The notes under the pieces: generated by a model
What the model saw: the letters and a program-made list of their open reading frames with translations, nothing else
Told to the model about the DNA's origin: nothing
Database searches by the model: none
Shown: piece after piece, positions 9,226 through 18,741 of the stretch
How the letters are laid out: the number at the start of each line of letters is the position of its first letter
Position numbering within the stretch: the first letter of the stretch is position 1
Translations under genes and position numbers: made by a program
Assembly: GCA_021713395.1 (NCBI GenBank)
Contig: JAKJJT010000002.1
Location: 186,001 to 250,000, forward strand
Direction of reading: 5' to 3'
Length of the DNA: 64,000 bases
Source: Thiotrichales bacterium 19S9-11
GTDB lineage: Bacteria; Pseudomonadota; Gammaproteobacteria; Francisellales; Francisellaceae

Positions 9226-10071
9226 ATGAGTCAAATCCTTCACTGGTTTCCTGGCCATATGCATAAAACAAGAAAAGAACTAGCTAAGATTTTACCCTCT
9301 ATTGATTTGATTATTGAAGTAATTGATGCGCGCTTACCTCTAGCCAGTAGCAACCCATTAATTGATGAACTAATAACACACCAAAAACGACTTCGAATTT
9401 TATCAAAAAAAGACTTAGCTAATCCTAAAGAAACAGAAGCCTGGCTAAAATACTTTGATCATGCTTTAACTCTTAATATTAACCAAGAGAAAAAATTAGC
9501 TCAAAAAATTATTCAAACTGCAAGGTCATTATTGCCAAAGCGAGGCACAATCCTAAAACCTATACGTGCCATTATTGTGGGAATTCCTAATGTTGGCAAA
9601 TCGTCACTAATTAATAGCCTTGCTCAAAAAAAAATCGCTAAAGTAGGTAATGAGCCAGCGGTAACTCGTCAAATTCAAAATATCAGCTTATCTAGAGAGT
9701 TTTTTATTCGAGATACCCCCGGCATTATGTCTCCAAGTCCAAAAGACGAAGCTTCCGGTTTTAAGCTTGCAATTTCTGGTGCAATTAGAGATACAGCAAT
9801 GGATTATCCATCTGCTTGCTATTTCTTGCTTGAGTATTTAAAAACAAATTATCCAGGTGTGTTAAGTAAACGCTATCAATTAACCTCTGAAGCCATTGAA
9901 GAAGAAGCACTATTAACAATAATTGCACAACATACTGGCTCAATTAAAAATCAAGCAAACATCAACTTACATCAAATTGCTGAAAGAATTATTCTTGACT
10001 TTAGATCTGGCAGGCTCGGTAGAATATCCTTAGAACATTCAGATCACATACAAACAGATATAGAAAGTTAA
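9226..10071 (+). CDS. ylqF: Ribosome biogenesis GTPase YlqF/RbgA
   Basis: Circularly permuted GTPase that acts in large-subunit assembly. The order of motifs is diagnostic: G4 SKKD at residues 60-63 precedes G1 GIPNVGKSSLIN at 119-130 and G3 DTPG at 163-166. The N terminus WFPGHMHKTRKEL is the classical YlqF opening. At 281 aa it is full length. It runs divergently from the amino-sugar operon, and its last four bases overlap the convergent DUF945 gene. Confidence 0.93.
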   Translation: MSQILHWFPGHMHKTRKELAKILPSIDLIIEVIDARLPLASSNPLIDELITHQKRLRILSKKDLANPKETEAWLKYFDHALTLNINQEKKLAQKIIQTARSLLPKRGTILKPIRAIIVGIPNVGKSSLINSLAQKKIAKVGNEPAVTRQIQNISLSREFFIRDTPGIMSPSPKDEASGFKLAISGAIRDTAMDYPSACYFLLEYLKTNYPGVLSKRYQLTSEAIEEEALLTIIAQHTGSIKNQANINLHQIAERIILDFRSGRLGRISLEHSDHIQTDIES

Positions 10072-11951
10072 TTTGCTTTTAATGTAATATTTAGTTGATC
10101 TAGATCTTTCTTTAGCTGCTGCTTATCTTCCTTACTAAAAGTCTCTGCTTGACTAACTTTTTCAGATGCGCCAACAACCAATGGAATAGAAACTTTTTTA
10201 ACACCTTGCTCGCCAAATGAAGTGCTTTTATCTTTATTCATCGATGGTGTTTCTGTTTCTTCATGCATCATCTGATAACTTAAAAGCCCAAATAGTATGT
10301 GATAAAACTGATCAAGTGACACAGGCGGTTTAGGCTTAATTGATAATGTTAGTTGTTCTGGCTTATCAATAAACTCATTTAATGCTTGTTTATATGCTTT
10401 ATAAGGCAACAATTCATCTTTATTTGATGTTATCAATACGTCAAATGATGACTTTAATATGCCTTGCATATCTTTTGCTGTTAATTGAAAAATAGATGCC
10501 AATGCTTGATTAATATTTTCCAGAAAATCATTATGATTTTTTATTGTAACTTCCCAAAGCCTTAGTTTCATTTTCTCATTAATTATTTTTGCTTCATCAA
10601 TTGATTTTTCTAATGCATTAAGTGAACCAATTAGACCTTGGTTATCTTCATCCGTCTGAGCTTCAAGACGGCTCATAAGTAGTTTGACATAATCAGATAC
10701 TAATAAAGGTTTTGTTACTGCAACATCTGTTTTTAATTCAATGTCTAATTTATCCTTAAACCCCATAGCCATATCAGTTAAGTACTGATGTGAATGATCA
10801 TCATAATTAGCATTACCTTTTAAATATAAGTCATAGTCTTGATATGGAAATTGATCAACAATGGCTTTTAGACCAATATTATTCGCTTGCTCTAAAATAT
10901 AATCCTTAGAAAATTTAAAATCAGCATCCACATGTGAATGAGAGGTAACAACATAAGCCTTCTCAAAACCTAATAGTGACTTTGTTTGTCCTAAAACATC
11001 TTCAACTGGATACTGGCTCAATGTGATATTACCTAGGGTAAGGTCCCCCTGATAGTCTTGGCTACTAACTTGTTCTTTCTCAAGCTCATAGCTATTATCT
11101 ACTTGAATATCAAAACTCATAAGTTTTGATTTAGCTTCTGATTTGATTTCCATTTCTAATGATGGGTCAATCCCTTTTAGGAAAGCCTTTACTGCATCAT
11201 TCGATGCTTTTGACTCTGTTTTTAAAATATGCTCTAAGTTTAAGTTAATATTTAAATCGCCTAATTTTGCCCCTAACAAATCTTTATCTAAGTTACGATC
11301 AAACGCAAAGTCTATTAAGTTTGCTTTCATTTTATAAATGGGCTTTTCATTTCCTTTAACAAAGACATCTGCATTAGCCAATAATGTCTTATCATCTTTG
11401 TTAAATACTAAAGATAATATTAATTTTGCATTAGCATATTTATTCGATACTGCATCTAATACAGTGAACCAACCTTGATAAGCTTCAATCACTGGATCTG
11501 TATAATTTGGGTTGCTACTTTTTTCATCCGCGATGACTTGATCTAGCTGACTTTTTCTTGCTTGTATCAAATCTAAATAAGATTTTACTGGTCCTTCCTT
11601 TTGCACATCAAAGCTTGCGCCATCAAAGACAATGTTCATATGACTAAGACGGCCTTCTTTTTGCTCAAAATCTAAAACATCAATACTTTTGATATGAATG
11701 GGTTGGCCATTAAGTGTCATTGAAACATGCTCAATGCTGAATTTATGGGTAAATATTGAAAATAAGTCAATATCAATTGATTTATAACTAATATCTTTAA
11801 TACCAGAAGCTTGTTTTTCAATCTTTTTAATTAATACTTCGGCCTCATCATGTGCCATTTTACTTGTATAACGTACACCCCAAACATAAAGCACACCGAT
11901 AATAGCAAGTGCCACCATCATTGTAATTACTATTTTCAAGCGCTTTGCCAT
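10068..11951 (-). CDS. DUF945 (YdgA-like) family membrane-anchored protein
   Basis: A 627-aa protein with one N-terminal transmembrane anchor (residues about 7-27) and a long, mostly hydrophilic periplasmic part. The overall plan, the AHDEAEVLIKKIEKQAS stretch after the anchor and the alternating strand/helix repeats resemble DUF945 proteins such as E. coli YdgA, though this one is longer. Biochemical role unknown. The start has AGGAC about nine bases upstream. The family call rests on architecture and weak similarity. Confidence 0.6.
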   Translation of the reverse strand: MAKRLKIVITMMVALAIIGVLYVWGVRYTSKMAHDEAEVLIKKIEKQASGIKDISYKSIDIDLFSIFTHKFSIEHVSMTLNGQPIHIKSIDVLDFEQKEGRLSHMNIVFDGASFDVQKEGPVKSYLDLIQARKSQLDQVIADEKSSNPNYTDPVIEAYQGWFTVLDAVSNKYANAKLILSLVFNKDDKTLLANADVFVKGNEKPIYKMKANLIDFAFDRNLDKDLLGAKLGDLNINLNLEHILKTESKASNDAVKAFLKGIDPSLEMEIKSEAKSKLMSFDIQVDNSYELEKEQVSSQDYQGDLTLGNITLSQYPVEDVLGQTKSLLGFEKAYVVTSHSHVDADFKFSKDYILEQANNIGLKAIVDQFPYQDYDLYLKGNANYDDHSHQYLTDMAMGFKDKLDIELKTDVAVTKPLLVSDYVKLLMSRLEAQTDEDNQGLIGSLNALEKSIDEAKIINEKMKLRLWEVTIKNHNDFLENINQALASIFQLTAKDMQGILKSSFDVLITSNKDELLPYKAYKQALNEFIDKPEQLTLSIKPKPPVSLDQFYHILFGLLSYQMMHEETETPSMNKDKSTSFGEQGVKKVSIPLVVGASEKVSQAETFSKEDKQQLKKDLDQLNITLKAN

Positions 11952-12060
11952 AGAAAAGTCCTACCTATTTCATTCATTCTTGTATTCACATGAAAACTAG
12001 CAAAGCTTAGGCTATAAGTCAATGAGCGGGATTGAAAAGTATAGAGATATAAGGGGGAGT

Positions 12061-15000
12061 TTAAGCTACCATTTCGTGTTCTTTAGTTGACTCTAATAGC
12101 CCATGATTAATCAATAACTTTTCTGCTCTCGTACCTTTTTCAAACTGATATTTTAACTTATCAAAATTATACTTTTTATAATATCTGCCACCATCTTCCG
12201 TTAGGTTTGTTAAAGCCTGATGATAAATTTTTTTCTTTGGAAGATCAGATCTATATTTAATAAGTGTTTGCATTTCAGTAATAACATCAACTTTTATATT
12301 TTTTCTCTTTCGGTTTATTACAATAGGCCTATCCATTTCACTTCTTAGTTTTTCAATATAGTGATGACCTTCTGTCTTGAATCGCTCAAACTGGTCATTA
12401 GCACCAGCTACCTTACCTTGTTGATCAATCATACCCATTTGAGCAAATGGGTTGCATGGTCTTTTAGAAGGAGAAGTCACATGAGGCATTTCCATTACGC
12501 TTTCTTCATTTTTTTTAGAAAGGCTTTTTGGCTTTAATTTTAGTTCTTCTACTTCTGCTTGTAAGTTAGATATCTCTATTTTCTGCTGTTGAAGCTGCGA
12601 TTCTTTCTCTTTTACAGTACTTTCTAAAGTAGCAATTTTATCAAGTAAGTTTTGAATAATTTGTGACTGTCCTTCAATTTTTCCTTTTAAAGATGCAATA
12701 TCATGACTTAAGCCATTAAGAATATCTTTATTGCCTTCAAGTAACCCTTCAACAGTTCTCAAAAGCTCATTAAGTTCATCCTTACTTCCTGATTTGCGAT
12801 CTATTTGTTCTTTTATATGTTTTATATCTTCTTCTAACCAGCTTTGAACATCCTTAGCTAAACTTTCTGCCCCCTCTAAAAACTTTAAAGACGCTTTGGC
12901 ATTTGCCATACAGTCTATAACTGTTTGATGGTTTTTTGTATCTTCTAATTGACCTGCTAATTCACCTAACTGCCCAGATAACTTTTCAATTTCTTGCTTA
13001 GATCCTATTATTTTACCAACAAGTTCTTTTTGAGAGTCTGCCCTTTTAGAGATTCGTTCTGCTAATTTTTCATACACCGTGATATCTTCTTGAGTATCAA
13101 TCTGTATTTTTTCTTTAAGTTGCGAAACATTCGACTCTAAACCAGAAATATTTTCTCTAAGCCTTCTTTCTGATTTTTCTAGTTTTTCTACTTCTAATTT
13201 AAGCTCTCCATTGCTTTCTTTAAGCTTATGAGCTATCTGTTTTTGTACAAAAACTTGGCCACGAATATTTGCAATTTCTTCTGTTTGTCTAGCTGTTTGC
13301 TCATTTGTGACCTTATGCAGTGTTTCTACAACTTGAAGAGTTCGATCTGCTTCACTTGCATCACGACCAAATGGTCTTTCTATATCAATTGAATTAAATG
13401 TCATAGATTTTATAGATGACTCTTTATCTACTAAAGGAGCAATAGTAAGTAATGCACTATTAAAATCATGCATTGCTGTTTTCATTTCATTATTTGATGA
13501 ACTAATTTTCTCAACTTGATCTTTGAATTTTTCTATATATTGCTTAGAAATTGATTGATAATGTGATCGAGCCACTTCAAATTCTTCATTTAATTCCCTA
13601 ACCATGTTTTGTGAATTATTAATTAAATCTTTGTCAATCACACCATCTTCATAAAACTGTAATAGCCTTTTATTTGCTTCTTCAATAAAACTAATAACTT
13701 CTTCTAATTTCTTGTAATGATGATTAAACCACCAAGTAGCTCCTGCCCCTTCTGTTAAGCGACGTATACAATTAACTAACAACTGTGTTGCATCAATTAA
13801 TTTAAGTGCTTTAAAAGCTTTATCTTGTTTGTCTTGTTGTTTTTTTGTCTGTAGACCTATTTTCTCAGCTAATTGTTCCTTTAACTGATCAAAAGTGCCT
13901 GCTTGTTGTCTCTCACTTCTATCAAATAAATGCCTATACCCCCACTCTTTATCTAACTTCTGCATAAACTGTTCTAACAAATAGCTAACGGCCTGTTCTA
14001 ACTCTTCACCTTGATAATGATACTTCTCTCTTAGCTCTTTTCTAATTCTAAGTTCATATATTTTATCTATTAGTGGATTCCATTGAAGTTTTTTAGCTTT
14101 TACAGTAACTTCTTCCTTTTTAGAAAATACATCTGAACTTCCTTTTACAACTGTAAGTTCATTCTCATTTTCTTCTTTTAATCTATTTTGCTCTTCTCTA
14201 ATTGGATTAAGCTGACTTGACATTGAGTGAAACGTTGAAGAAAATTTGCCATCATCATCTGTATTACTAGTTGGATTAAGTACTTTAATAGATGCAGTGC
14301 GTGAACGTTGTTGTGTTTTATTAGTTTCAACTATTTCTTTTGAAGTAACATATGCTTCAACATCTGACGATACAAATTGGTTTAACTGCTTATCGTGATA
14401 CCTTAAGTCAAGCATTCTTTCATTGTGTTTTTCTTCATTTGCACTTTCTAAGTCTGATACTGTTACTTGTGAAACTTCTAATAAAAAAGCCTCTAATTCC
14501 TTTTTACTCTTATCAAGACTTTCATCCAGCTCAATTAAGTAAGCAGCAAAAGATTTATTTTCAGATAGGTAGTTAACGTATGACTTTATATTTACTAATA
14601 AGTCGTCTCGAATAGCGCTTAATAAGCCTACTCTAGTGCCTTCTTTATAGTGATTTTTTAGAAGATATGTAATTGCAGAGCTTAGGGCGTCACACAGATT
14701 CTCTATTGCTACAAAGTTTCGATTTGATTCATGTAAATTATCAATTAACATCTTAATAATAGATATAGAAACAAAATAAACATTAGATAATGCTGCTTCA
14801 TCTTCAAGGTAACTTGTTTGATAAGCAAATAGATTTTGACGCAAATCAAATAAGTCTTTCTGCATTAAAAAAAGAACATCTGATATTTTACTTACAAATA
14901 CACTACCCTTAGGCAGATGGTTTATCTTTCTTAAGCTATCTACTACTATGCTAGAGAACTCTTTAAAATACTCAGAATCATCTTGAAATCTAGATAACTT

Positions 15001-15270
15001 TTTAGATAGCCCAAGTTTTCTTGTTCCTTCAATAGGAGGAGTCTTTATATGTTTTTCTAAAAAAGAATACGCATTGTTAATTAAAGAAGCATCGGTTTCT
15101 CTAGGTAATCTCTGTGCAATTTGATCAATAAAGTCTTTATAAACAAGTCCACCAGCCCTTTTTCTAACTTCAACAAAATCTCCTGATTTTTTCTGATCAG
15201 ATTCACCATCATGATTATACCTAAACTGTGTTGATACACCTCTTGTTTTTATCTCTGTATTACCACCCAT
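12061..15270 (-). CDS. Large coiled-coil protein of unknown function (1069 aa)
   Basis: I do not recognise a family. The product is acidic/basic-rich, with a Ser- and Asp-rich N terminus lacking a signal peptide, a helical middle, and a long heptad-rich coiled coil over roughly residues 560-940 (repeats such as LEKSERRLRENISGLESN and VKEKESQLQQQKIEISNL). The C-terminal fifth carries two basic clusters, SPSKRPCNP and INRKRKNIKV, then a short globular tail. AAGGGAG lies about ten bases before the ATG. It is flanked by unrelated genes and a long AT-rich spacer. Length, coiled coil and lack of signal peptide resemble effectors of intracellular gammaproteobacteria, but a structural or cytoskeletal role is equally open. 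Confidence 0.75.
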   Translation of the reverse strand: MGGNTEIKTRGVSTQFRYNHDGESDQKKSGDFVEVRKRAGGLVYKDFIDQIAQRLPRETDASLINNAYSFLEKHIKTPPIEGTRKLGLSKKLSRFQDDSEYFKEFSSIVVDSLRKINHLPKGSVFVSKISDVLFLMQKDLFDLRQNLFAYQTSYLEDEAALSNVYFVSISIIKMLIDNLHESNRNFVAIENLCDALSSAITYLLKNHYKEGTRVGLLSAIRDDLLVNIKSYVNYLSENKSFAAYLIELDESLDKSKKELEAFLLEVSQVTVSDLESANEEKHNERMLDLRYHDKQLNQFVSSDVEAYVTSKEIVETNKTQQRSRTASIKVLNPTSNTDDDGKFSSTFHSMSSQLNPIREEQNRLKEENENELTVVKGSSDVFSKKEEVTVKAKKLQWNPLIDKIYELRIRKELREKYHYQGEELEQAVSYLLEQFMQKLDKEWGYRHLFDRSERQQAGTFDQLKEQLAEKIGLQTKKQQDKQDKAFKALKLIDATQLLVNCIRRLTEGAGATWWFNHHYKKLEEVISFIEEANKRLLQFYEDGVIDKDLINNSQNMVRELNEEFEVARSHYQSISKQYIEKFKDQVEKISSSNNEMKTAMHDFNSALLTIAPLVDKESSIKSMTFNSIDIERPFGRDASEADRTLQVVETLHKVTNEQTARQTEEIANIRGQVFVQKQIAHKLKESNGELKLEVEKLEKSERRLRENISGLESNVSQLKEKIQIDTQEDITVYEKLAERISKRADSQKELVGKIIGSKQEIEKLSGQLGELAGQLEDTKNHQTVIDCMANAKASLKFLEGAESLAKDVQSWLEEDIKHIKEQIDRKSGSKDELNELLRTVEGLLEGNKDILNGLSHDIASLKGKIEGQSQIIQNLLDKIATLESTVKEKESQLQQQKIEISNLQAEVEELKLKPKSLSKKNEESVMEMPHVTSPSKRPCNPFAQMGMIDQQGKVAGANDQFERFKTEGHHYIEKLRSEMDRPIVINRKRKNIKVDVITEMQTLIKYRSDLPKKKIYHQALTNLTEDGGRYYKKYNFDKLKYQFEKGTRAEKLLINHGLLESTKEHEMVA

Positions 15271-15357
15271 CTCTTAAACTCCCTTAAAATAAATACCTTT
15301 AAAAAAATAATTAACTTCCGATATAACTTTGTGCTGACTTTTATTTAAAAAATCAGC

Positions 15358-15450
15358 TTACATTCGCATATGGCGTATAAAGAGATGTAGGCGTGCTAGC
15401 AGGTTTAGAGAAACTAATTGATTTTGATTGTTTTTAAATGTCTTTGGCAT
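15358..15450 (-). CDS. Candidate small ORF with near-perfect SD (30 aa)
   Basis: A 30-codon frame starting MPKTFKNNQNQLVSL and ending in a basic, His/Met-rich tail (RLHLFIRHMRM). Its ATG is preceded by TAGGAGGGT with an eight-base spacer, one of the best ribosome-binding sites in the window. It lies upstream of, and in the same direction as, the 1069-aa coiled-coil gene. It could be a small protein, a leader peptide or the surviving 5' end of a decayed gene. No family recognised. Confidence 0.4.
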   Translation of the reverse strand: MPKTFKNNQNQLVSLNLLARLHLFIRHMRM

Positions 15451-15715
15451 ATTAATACCCTCCTAGCATTTTATTTGAGAAATCATCAAAACTTTTAGCA
15501 AATACATTTGCAACTGCTTAACTTTTAAACTACACAACTGAAAAAAATAAAAAAGAGCTAAAATAAAATCACCGAAACACAATATATGCTATAAAATCTT
15601 AAAGATCAGAACAATTCTTTTAATTTCATTTGAAAAACAAATATTTAAATAAAAAATTTGCTCTAGAAAAAACCTAAAAAACTGTAACAATATTGTACGA
15701 TTGTTTTAAAAACAA
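15451..15715. other. AT-rich intergenic spacer upstream of the small ORF
   Basis: With the small ORF it forms a 445-bp gap between the coiled-coil gene and nadV. The strand is very AT-rich with many A/T runs. Apart from the inverted repeats beside the nadV stop codon I see no RNA gene or further convincing ORF. It probably holds the promoter for the minus-strand small ORF and coiled-coil gene, but no promoter stands out from the background. Confidence 0.5.
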
Positions 15716-15717
15716 TC
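15676..15717 (-). terminator. Possible nadV terminator / palindromic AT-rich site
   Basis: On the minus strand just after the nadV stop, GATTGTTTT and AAAACAATC form a nearly continuous palindrome, and a second arrangement pairs AACAAT with ATTGTT (15686-15691 with 15700-15705) followed shortly by six T residues. The stems are short and AT-only, so this is a weak candidate. Confidence 0.3.
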
Positions 15718-17107
15718 AGTTGTTTTCTTGCTGCACTTGATCTCTAATCTCAACAAAGGTTTGATCAGATAAAAGCTTACCGTTTTTATAAACAGGCGCT
15801 AAGTAATTATATCGCCCTTGTAATTTTTCTTCTTTGACTGTTTGGTATTGTGCATTTTCTTTTATCAATGCAAGCCTACCACCTTTTGATTTTTTATTAG
15901 GATCTGTCACAGGGTCTTTATAGATATCTTGCCATATGCCATTAACACGAATAGCTGATGCTTTCATTGCAAAGCTTTGAGTATCTCGATTAAGCTTTTG
16001 TAAGAGCTCTGCCCCCATACCAAAGGTAATATTATCACAAGAGAGTTTTCTCTCTTTCATCGCGCTTAAAATGGCTTTAATTGACTCTGTTGATATGCCA
16101 TCTCCTTGAATTAAACGGAGATAAGATGGTAGCACTTTATAACCTTTACTATTTGTTTCAAAACCAAATTTTTCCATGAGAATTTCTAAGGCTTTACAAA
16201 CAACTTCAACTGGTTGACCACTATCTGGACGAACAATTACTGTACCTCCGTTATTTATTACCTTCTCTTTAAGTGCTTCACCCCATAAGTTTTCTAATGC
16301 ATGCCATAAATTATATGAATCACTAACAACAGCAACACGCCTACCTTCTCCAGCAAATTGTTGTAATATATTTTCATAGGCATCAACTTCATTATCTTTT
16401 CCCCAAGCAGTAATTGTTGAATGTTCTGCTGCTGGAATGGCAAAACCTGCCATTGGTTCATGATAATAGTCCTTTGCAACCAGTAATGAAGGAATAGTGG
16501 CTGTTGCTTTAAAATTAACTAAATGCGCAATACCACCAACACCTGCACTTTCTAGTGAACTGACACCTCTGCCACCAAAGTCAAATAACTTAAAGTCTAA
16601 TCTTTCAAGAGAATCTGAACTCTCAAGCATATAAGCTTTAATCAATGCTTTAATATGATAAGACTGTGTTGCAACCGTTGATGGGTACCACACGGCGCGT
16701 AATAGTGCTGTTTCTATATAACTTGTTAACCAAAAGCACTGAGGGTCTGTATTATAAACTTGTAACATCACTTGGCGAGTTGGTATTAAGCTTCCTTCTC
16801 TTACAGCTTCAATTTTTAATGGCAAGTAACCATCATGTGCTTTTAAAATATATTCCCAACCTTTTTTATTAAAAACCAAGCCATGGGTTAATAATATCTC
16901 TTCTGCTTCATTGATCTGCTCATTCGTAATCGGTGATAATAGGTATCGTTTTAGAAAATACTGTAACCCAAAAAAAACTACTTGGTTATAATACCCACCA
17001 CGAGACTCAATATAACTTGAAACAATTTCTGAGCCTTTTGGGTACTGTAAAAAGTGTGATGCTTTATAAGAATCTGTATTTAAGATTAAATTATAATCGC
17101 TAAGCAT
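15716..17107 (-). CDS. nadV: Nicotinamide phosphoribosyltransferase (NAMPT)
   Basis: Condenses nicotinamide with PRPP to give NMN for NAD salvage. Clear NAMPT motifs: LNTDSYKASHFLQYP at the N terminus, FDFGGRGVSSLESAGVGG, HLVNFKATATIPSL, AEHSTITAWG with the catalytic His, and RPDSGQPVEVV. At 463 aa it is close to the family length. The ATG has AAAGG about ten bases upstream. No NMN adenylyltransferase is adjacent. NadV is patchily distributed in bacteria, so horizontal acquisition is plausible though not shown here. Confidence 0.95.
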   Translation of the reverse strand: MLSDYNLILNTDSYKASHFLQYPKGSEIVSSYIESRGGYYNQVVFFGLQYFLKRYLLSPITNEQINEAEEILLTHGLVFNKKGWEYILKAHDGYLPLKIEAVREGSLIPTRQVMLQVYNTDPQCFWLTSYIETALLRAVWYPSTVATQSYHIKALIKAYMLESSDSLERLDFKLFDFGGRGVSSLESAGVGGIAHLVNFKATATIPSLLVAKDYYHEPMAGFAIPAAEHSTITAWGKDNEVDAYENILQQFAGEGRRVAVVSDSYNLWHALENLWGEALKEKVINNGGTVIVRPDSGQPVEVVCKALEILMEKFGFETNSKGYKVLPSYLRLIQGDGISTESIKAILSAMKERKLSCDNITFGMGAELLQKLNRDTQSFAMKASAIRVNGIWQDIYKDPVTDPNKKSKGGRLALIKENAQYQTVKEEKLQGRYNYLAPVYKNGKLLSDQTFVEIRDQVQQENN

Positions 17108-17314
17108 AACGATATGACCTTTCTTGTCGAAAAGCCATAGTGTAGCAAATTTTAGCTTTATGCATAATCTGTTATAAAAACTAAAATTCTATTATTTTCA
17201 TTTATAATAAAAGTAAAGTTAGGGGTATTTTTTTCTTTTTACTTAATTGTTATCACTAATTAACATAAAAATGATACAATTTTTTGAATTTTGCTCTAAC
17301 AAGAGGAGTTGCAA

Positions 17315-18532
17315 ATGCAAAAAGCATCCATACAGCGACAGTTTGGATCGATTATGATTGTCATCGGCACACAGATTGGTGCTGGAATTTTAGCTATCCC
17401 AATTATTACTGCAGAGTTAGGGTTTCCACTGGCTTTTCTTTTAATGATCATTTCATGGCTTTTAATGACCTATACTGCCATTTTAGTTTCTGATATTGCG
17501 CTTCATATGCCAAAAGGCACTAGCTTTGGTCGTATGGCAAAATTAACCTTAGGCACACCTGGCGCAGTAATCTCTTGGCTAAGCTTTCTACTGCTTCTTT
17601 ATACCATATCCGTTGCTTATATCTCTGCAGCTGCCTCTGCATTTGGACACTTATTACCTAGCATCCCACATTGGGTTTTAGCTATTTTATTCGTAGCAGT
17701 TTTTGCATCTGTTACTTTATTAGGCACAAGCTCTGTTGACTGGGTTAATCGCATATTACTTTCAATTAAGTTACTCTTTTTACTCTTAGCTTGCTTTACT
17801 TTGTTTGGTTATATTGAACTACCTAACTTATCTGATCATGCCTTTAACGGTATGACACTCTTACTCGCCATTCCTGTATTAATTACCTCGTTTACTTCCC
17901 ATCTAATTGTCCCGCCATTAGTGGACTACCTTAATCGAGATAAAAAGGCTATTTTTCGTGTTATGTTAATTGGTAGTAGCATCCCTTTAACCTTATATAT
18001 TCTTTGGGAAATTGCTGTTTTAGGTACATTGCCACTTAACGGTCCAATTAGCTTTATGGAGTCAATTTTTTCTTATAAGACTGTCTCTAATACAAACATT
18101 GGTGATGTACTAAGTGCACTATCAACTAAAATTGGGCATGCTGACTGGGCAAAATTCTGCATTAATGTCTTTACTGATATCTCTGTAATGACATCTTATT
18201 TAGGGGTAAGCCTTGCTTTTTATCACTTTGTTAGAGATAGCTTTCGTCTTAATCATATCCAGCATCCACTCTTACGTCGAAGCATTGGTATTATATTGTG
18301 CTTTGCAGCACCTTTGAGTATTGTAATTTTTTACCCTAACCTTTTTGTCACTGCAATTAGCTATGTTGGGGTGTTTGTTGCGATTATGTTCTTATTATTA
18401 CCTATTCTTATGGCCTTTAAATTAAAACATCAAAACATCATTTTTAACTACCGACTATCACAACTAAGTTATCTATGGTTAATTGTATTTGTTTCAGGAA
18501 TAATCGTAATCATTTGCCAAATTTTAAGCTAG
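17315..18532 (+). CDS. Aromatic amino acid permease (TyrP/Mtr family)
   Basis: Inner-membrane proton symporter of the hydroxy/aromatic amino acid permease family. The first helix holds GTQIGAGILAIPI, the substrate/ion-binding unwound helix typical of TyrP and Mtr; about eleven hydrophobic helices follow. I place the start at ATG 17315, six bases after GAGGAG; an upstream TTG at 17309 falls within the SD spacing and is unlikely. Tyrosine or tryptophan is the likely substrate. It is divergent from nadV and stands alone. Confidence 0.88.
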   Translation: MQKASIQRQFGSIMIVIGTQIGAGILAIPIITAELGFPLAFLLMIISWLLMTYTAILVSDIALHMPKGTSFGRMAKLTLGTPGAVISWLSFLLLLYTISVAYISAAASAFGHLLPSIPHWVLAILFVAVFASVTLLGTSSVDWVNRILLSIKLLFLLLACFTLFGYIELPNLSDHAFNGMTLLLAIPVLITSFTSHLIVPPLVDYLNRDKKAIFRVMLIGSSIPLTLYILWEIAVLGTLPLNGPISFMESIFSYKTVSNTNIGDVLSALSTKIGHADWAKFCINVFTDISVMTSYLGVSLAFYHFVRDSFRLNHIQHPLLRRSIGIILCFAAPLSIVIFYPNLFVTAISYVGVFVAIMFLLLPILMAFKLKHQNIIFNYRLSQLSYLWLIVFVSGIIVIICQILS

Positions 18533-18741
18533 CTATTTCCTATTAACACAGTATTTTTATAATTTTTTTAGCTATTAGTATATTAAATAATCAAACAGTT
18601 ATGTTTCAATTTGAATCGAAATCACCTTGATGACTCCATAGGTTAAAAATATGATTAAAGTTAGTCTGTTTTAATTATTAAGTATTATTTTACTTAAAAC
18701 ATTAAAGCCTCACATAGGCTTGTGACTAATGGAGTAGTTAT
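18533..18741. other. Intergenic region before the kinase-like gene
   Basis: About 200 bp of AT-rich sequence between the permease and the kinase-like gene. It contains overlapping inverted repeats close to the SD site of the downstream gene (described separately). No RNA gene recognised. Confidence 0.5.
18705..18725 (+). promoter_or_regulatory. Two interlocked inverted repeats in the 5' leader
   Basis: AAGCCT (18705-18710) and AGGCTT (18716-18721) form a perfect 6-bp stem with a CACAT loop. TCACA (18710-18714) and TGTGA (18721-18725) form a second perfect stem that shares bases with the first, so only one can form at a time. The SD GGAGT of the kinase-like gene lies a few bases downstream. 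It could be an RNA switch, a protein operator, or chance. Confidence 0.35.

Noticed and set aside
18661-18705. TTAAT-rich stretch upstream of the kinase-like gene as a PmrA-type effector-gene box
   Set aside because: The direct-repeat spacing of the known Legionella PmrA box is not met; AT-rich background explains it.
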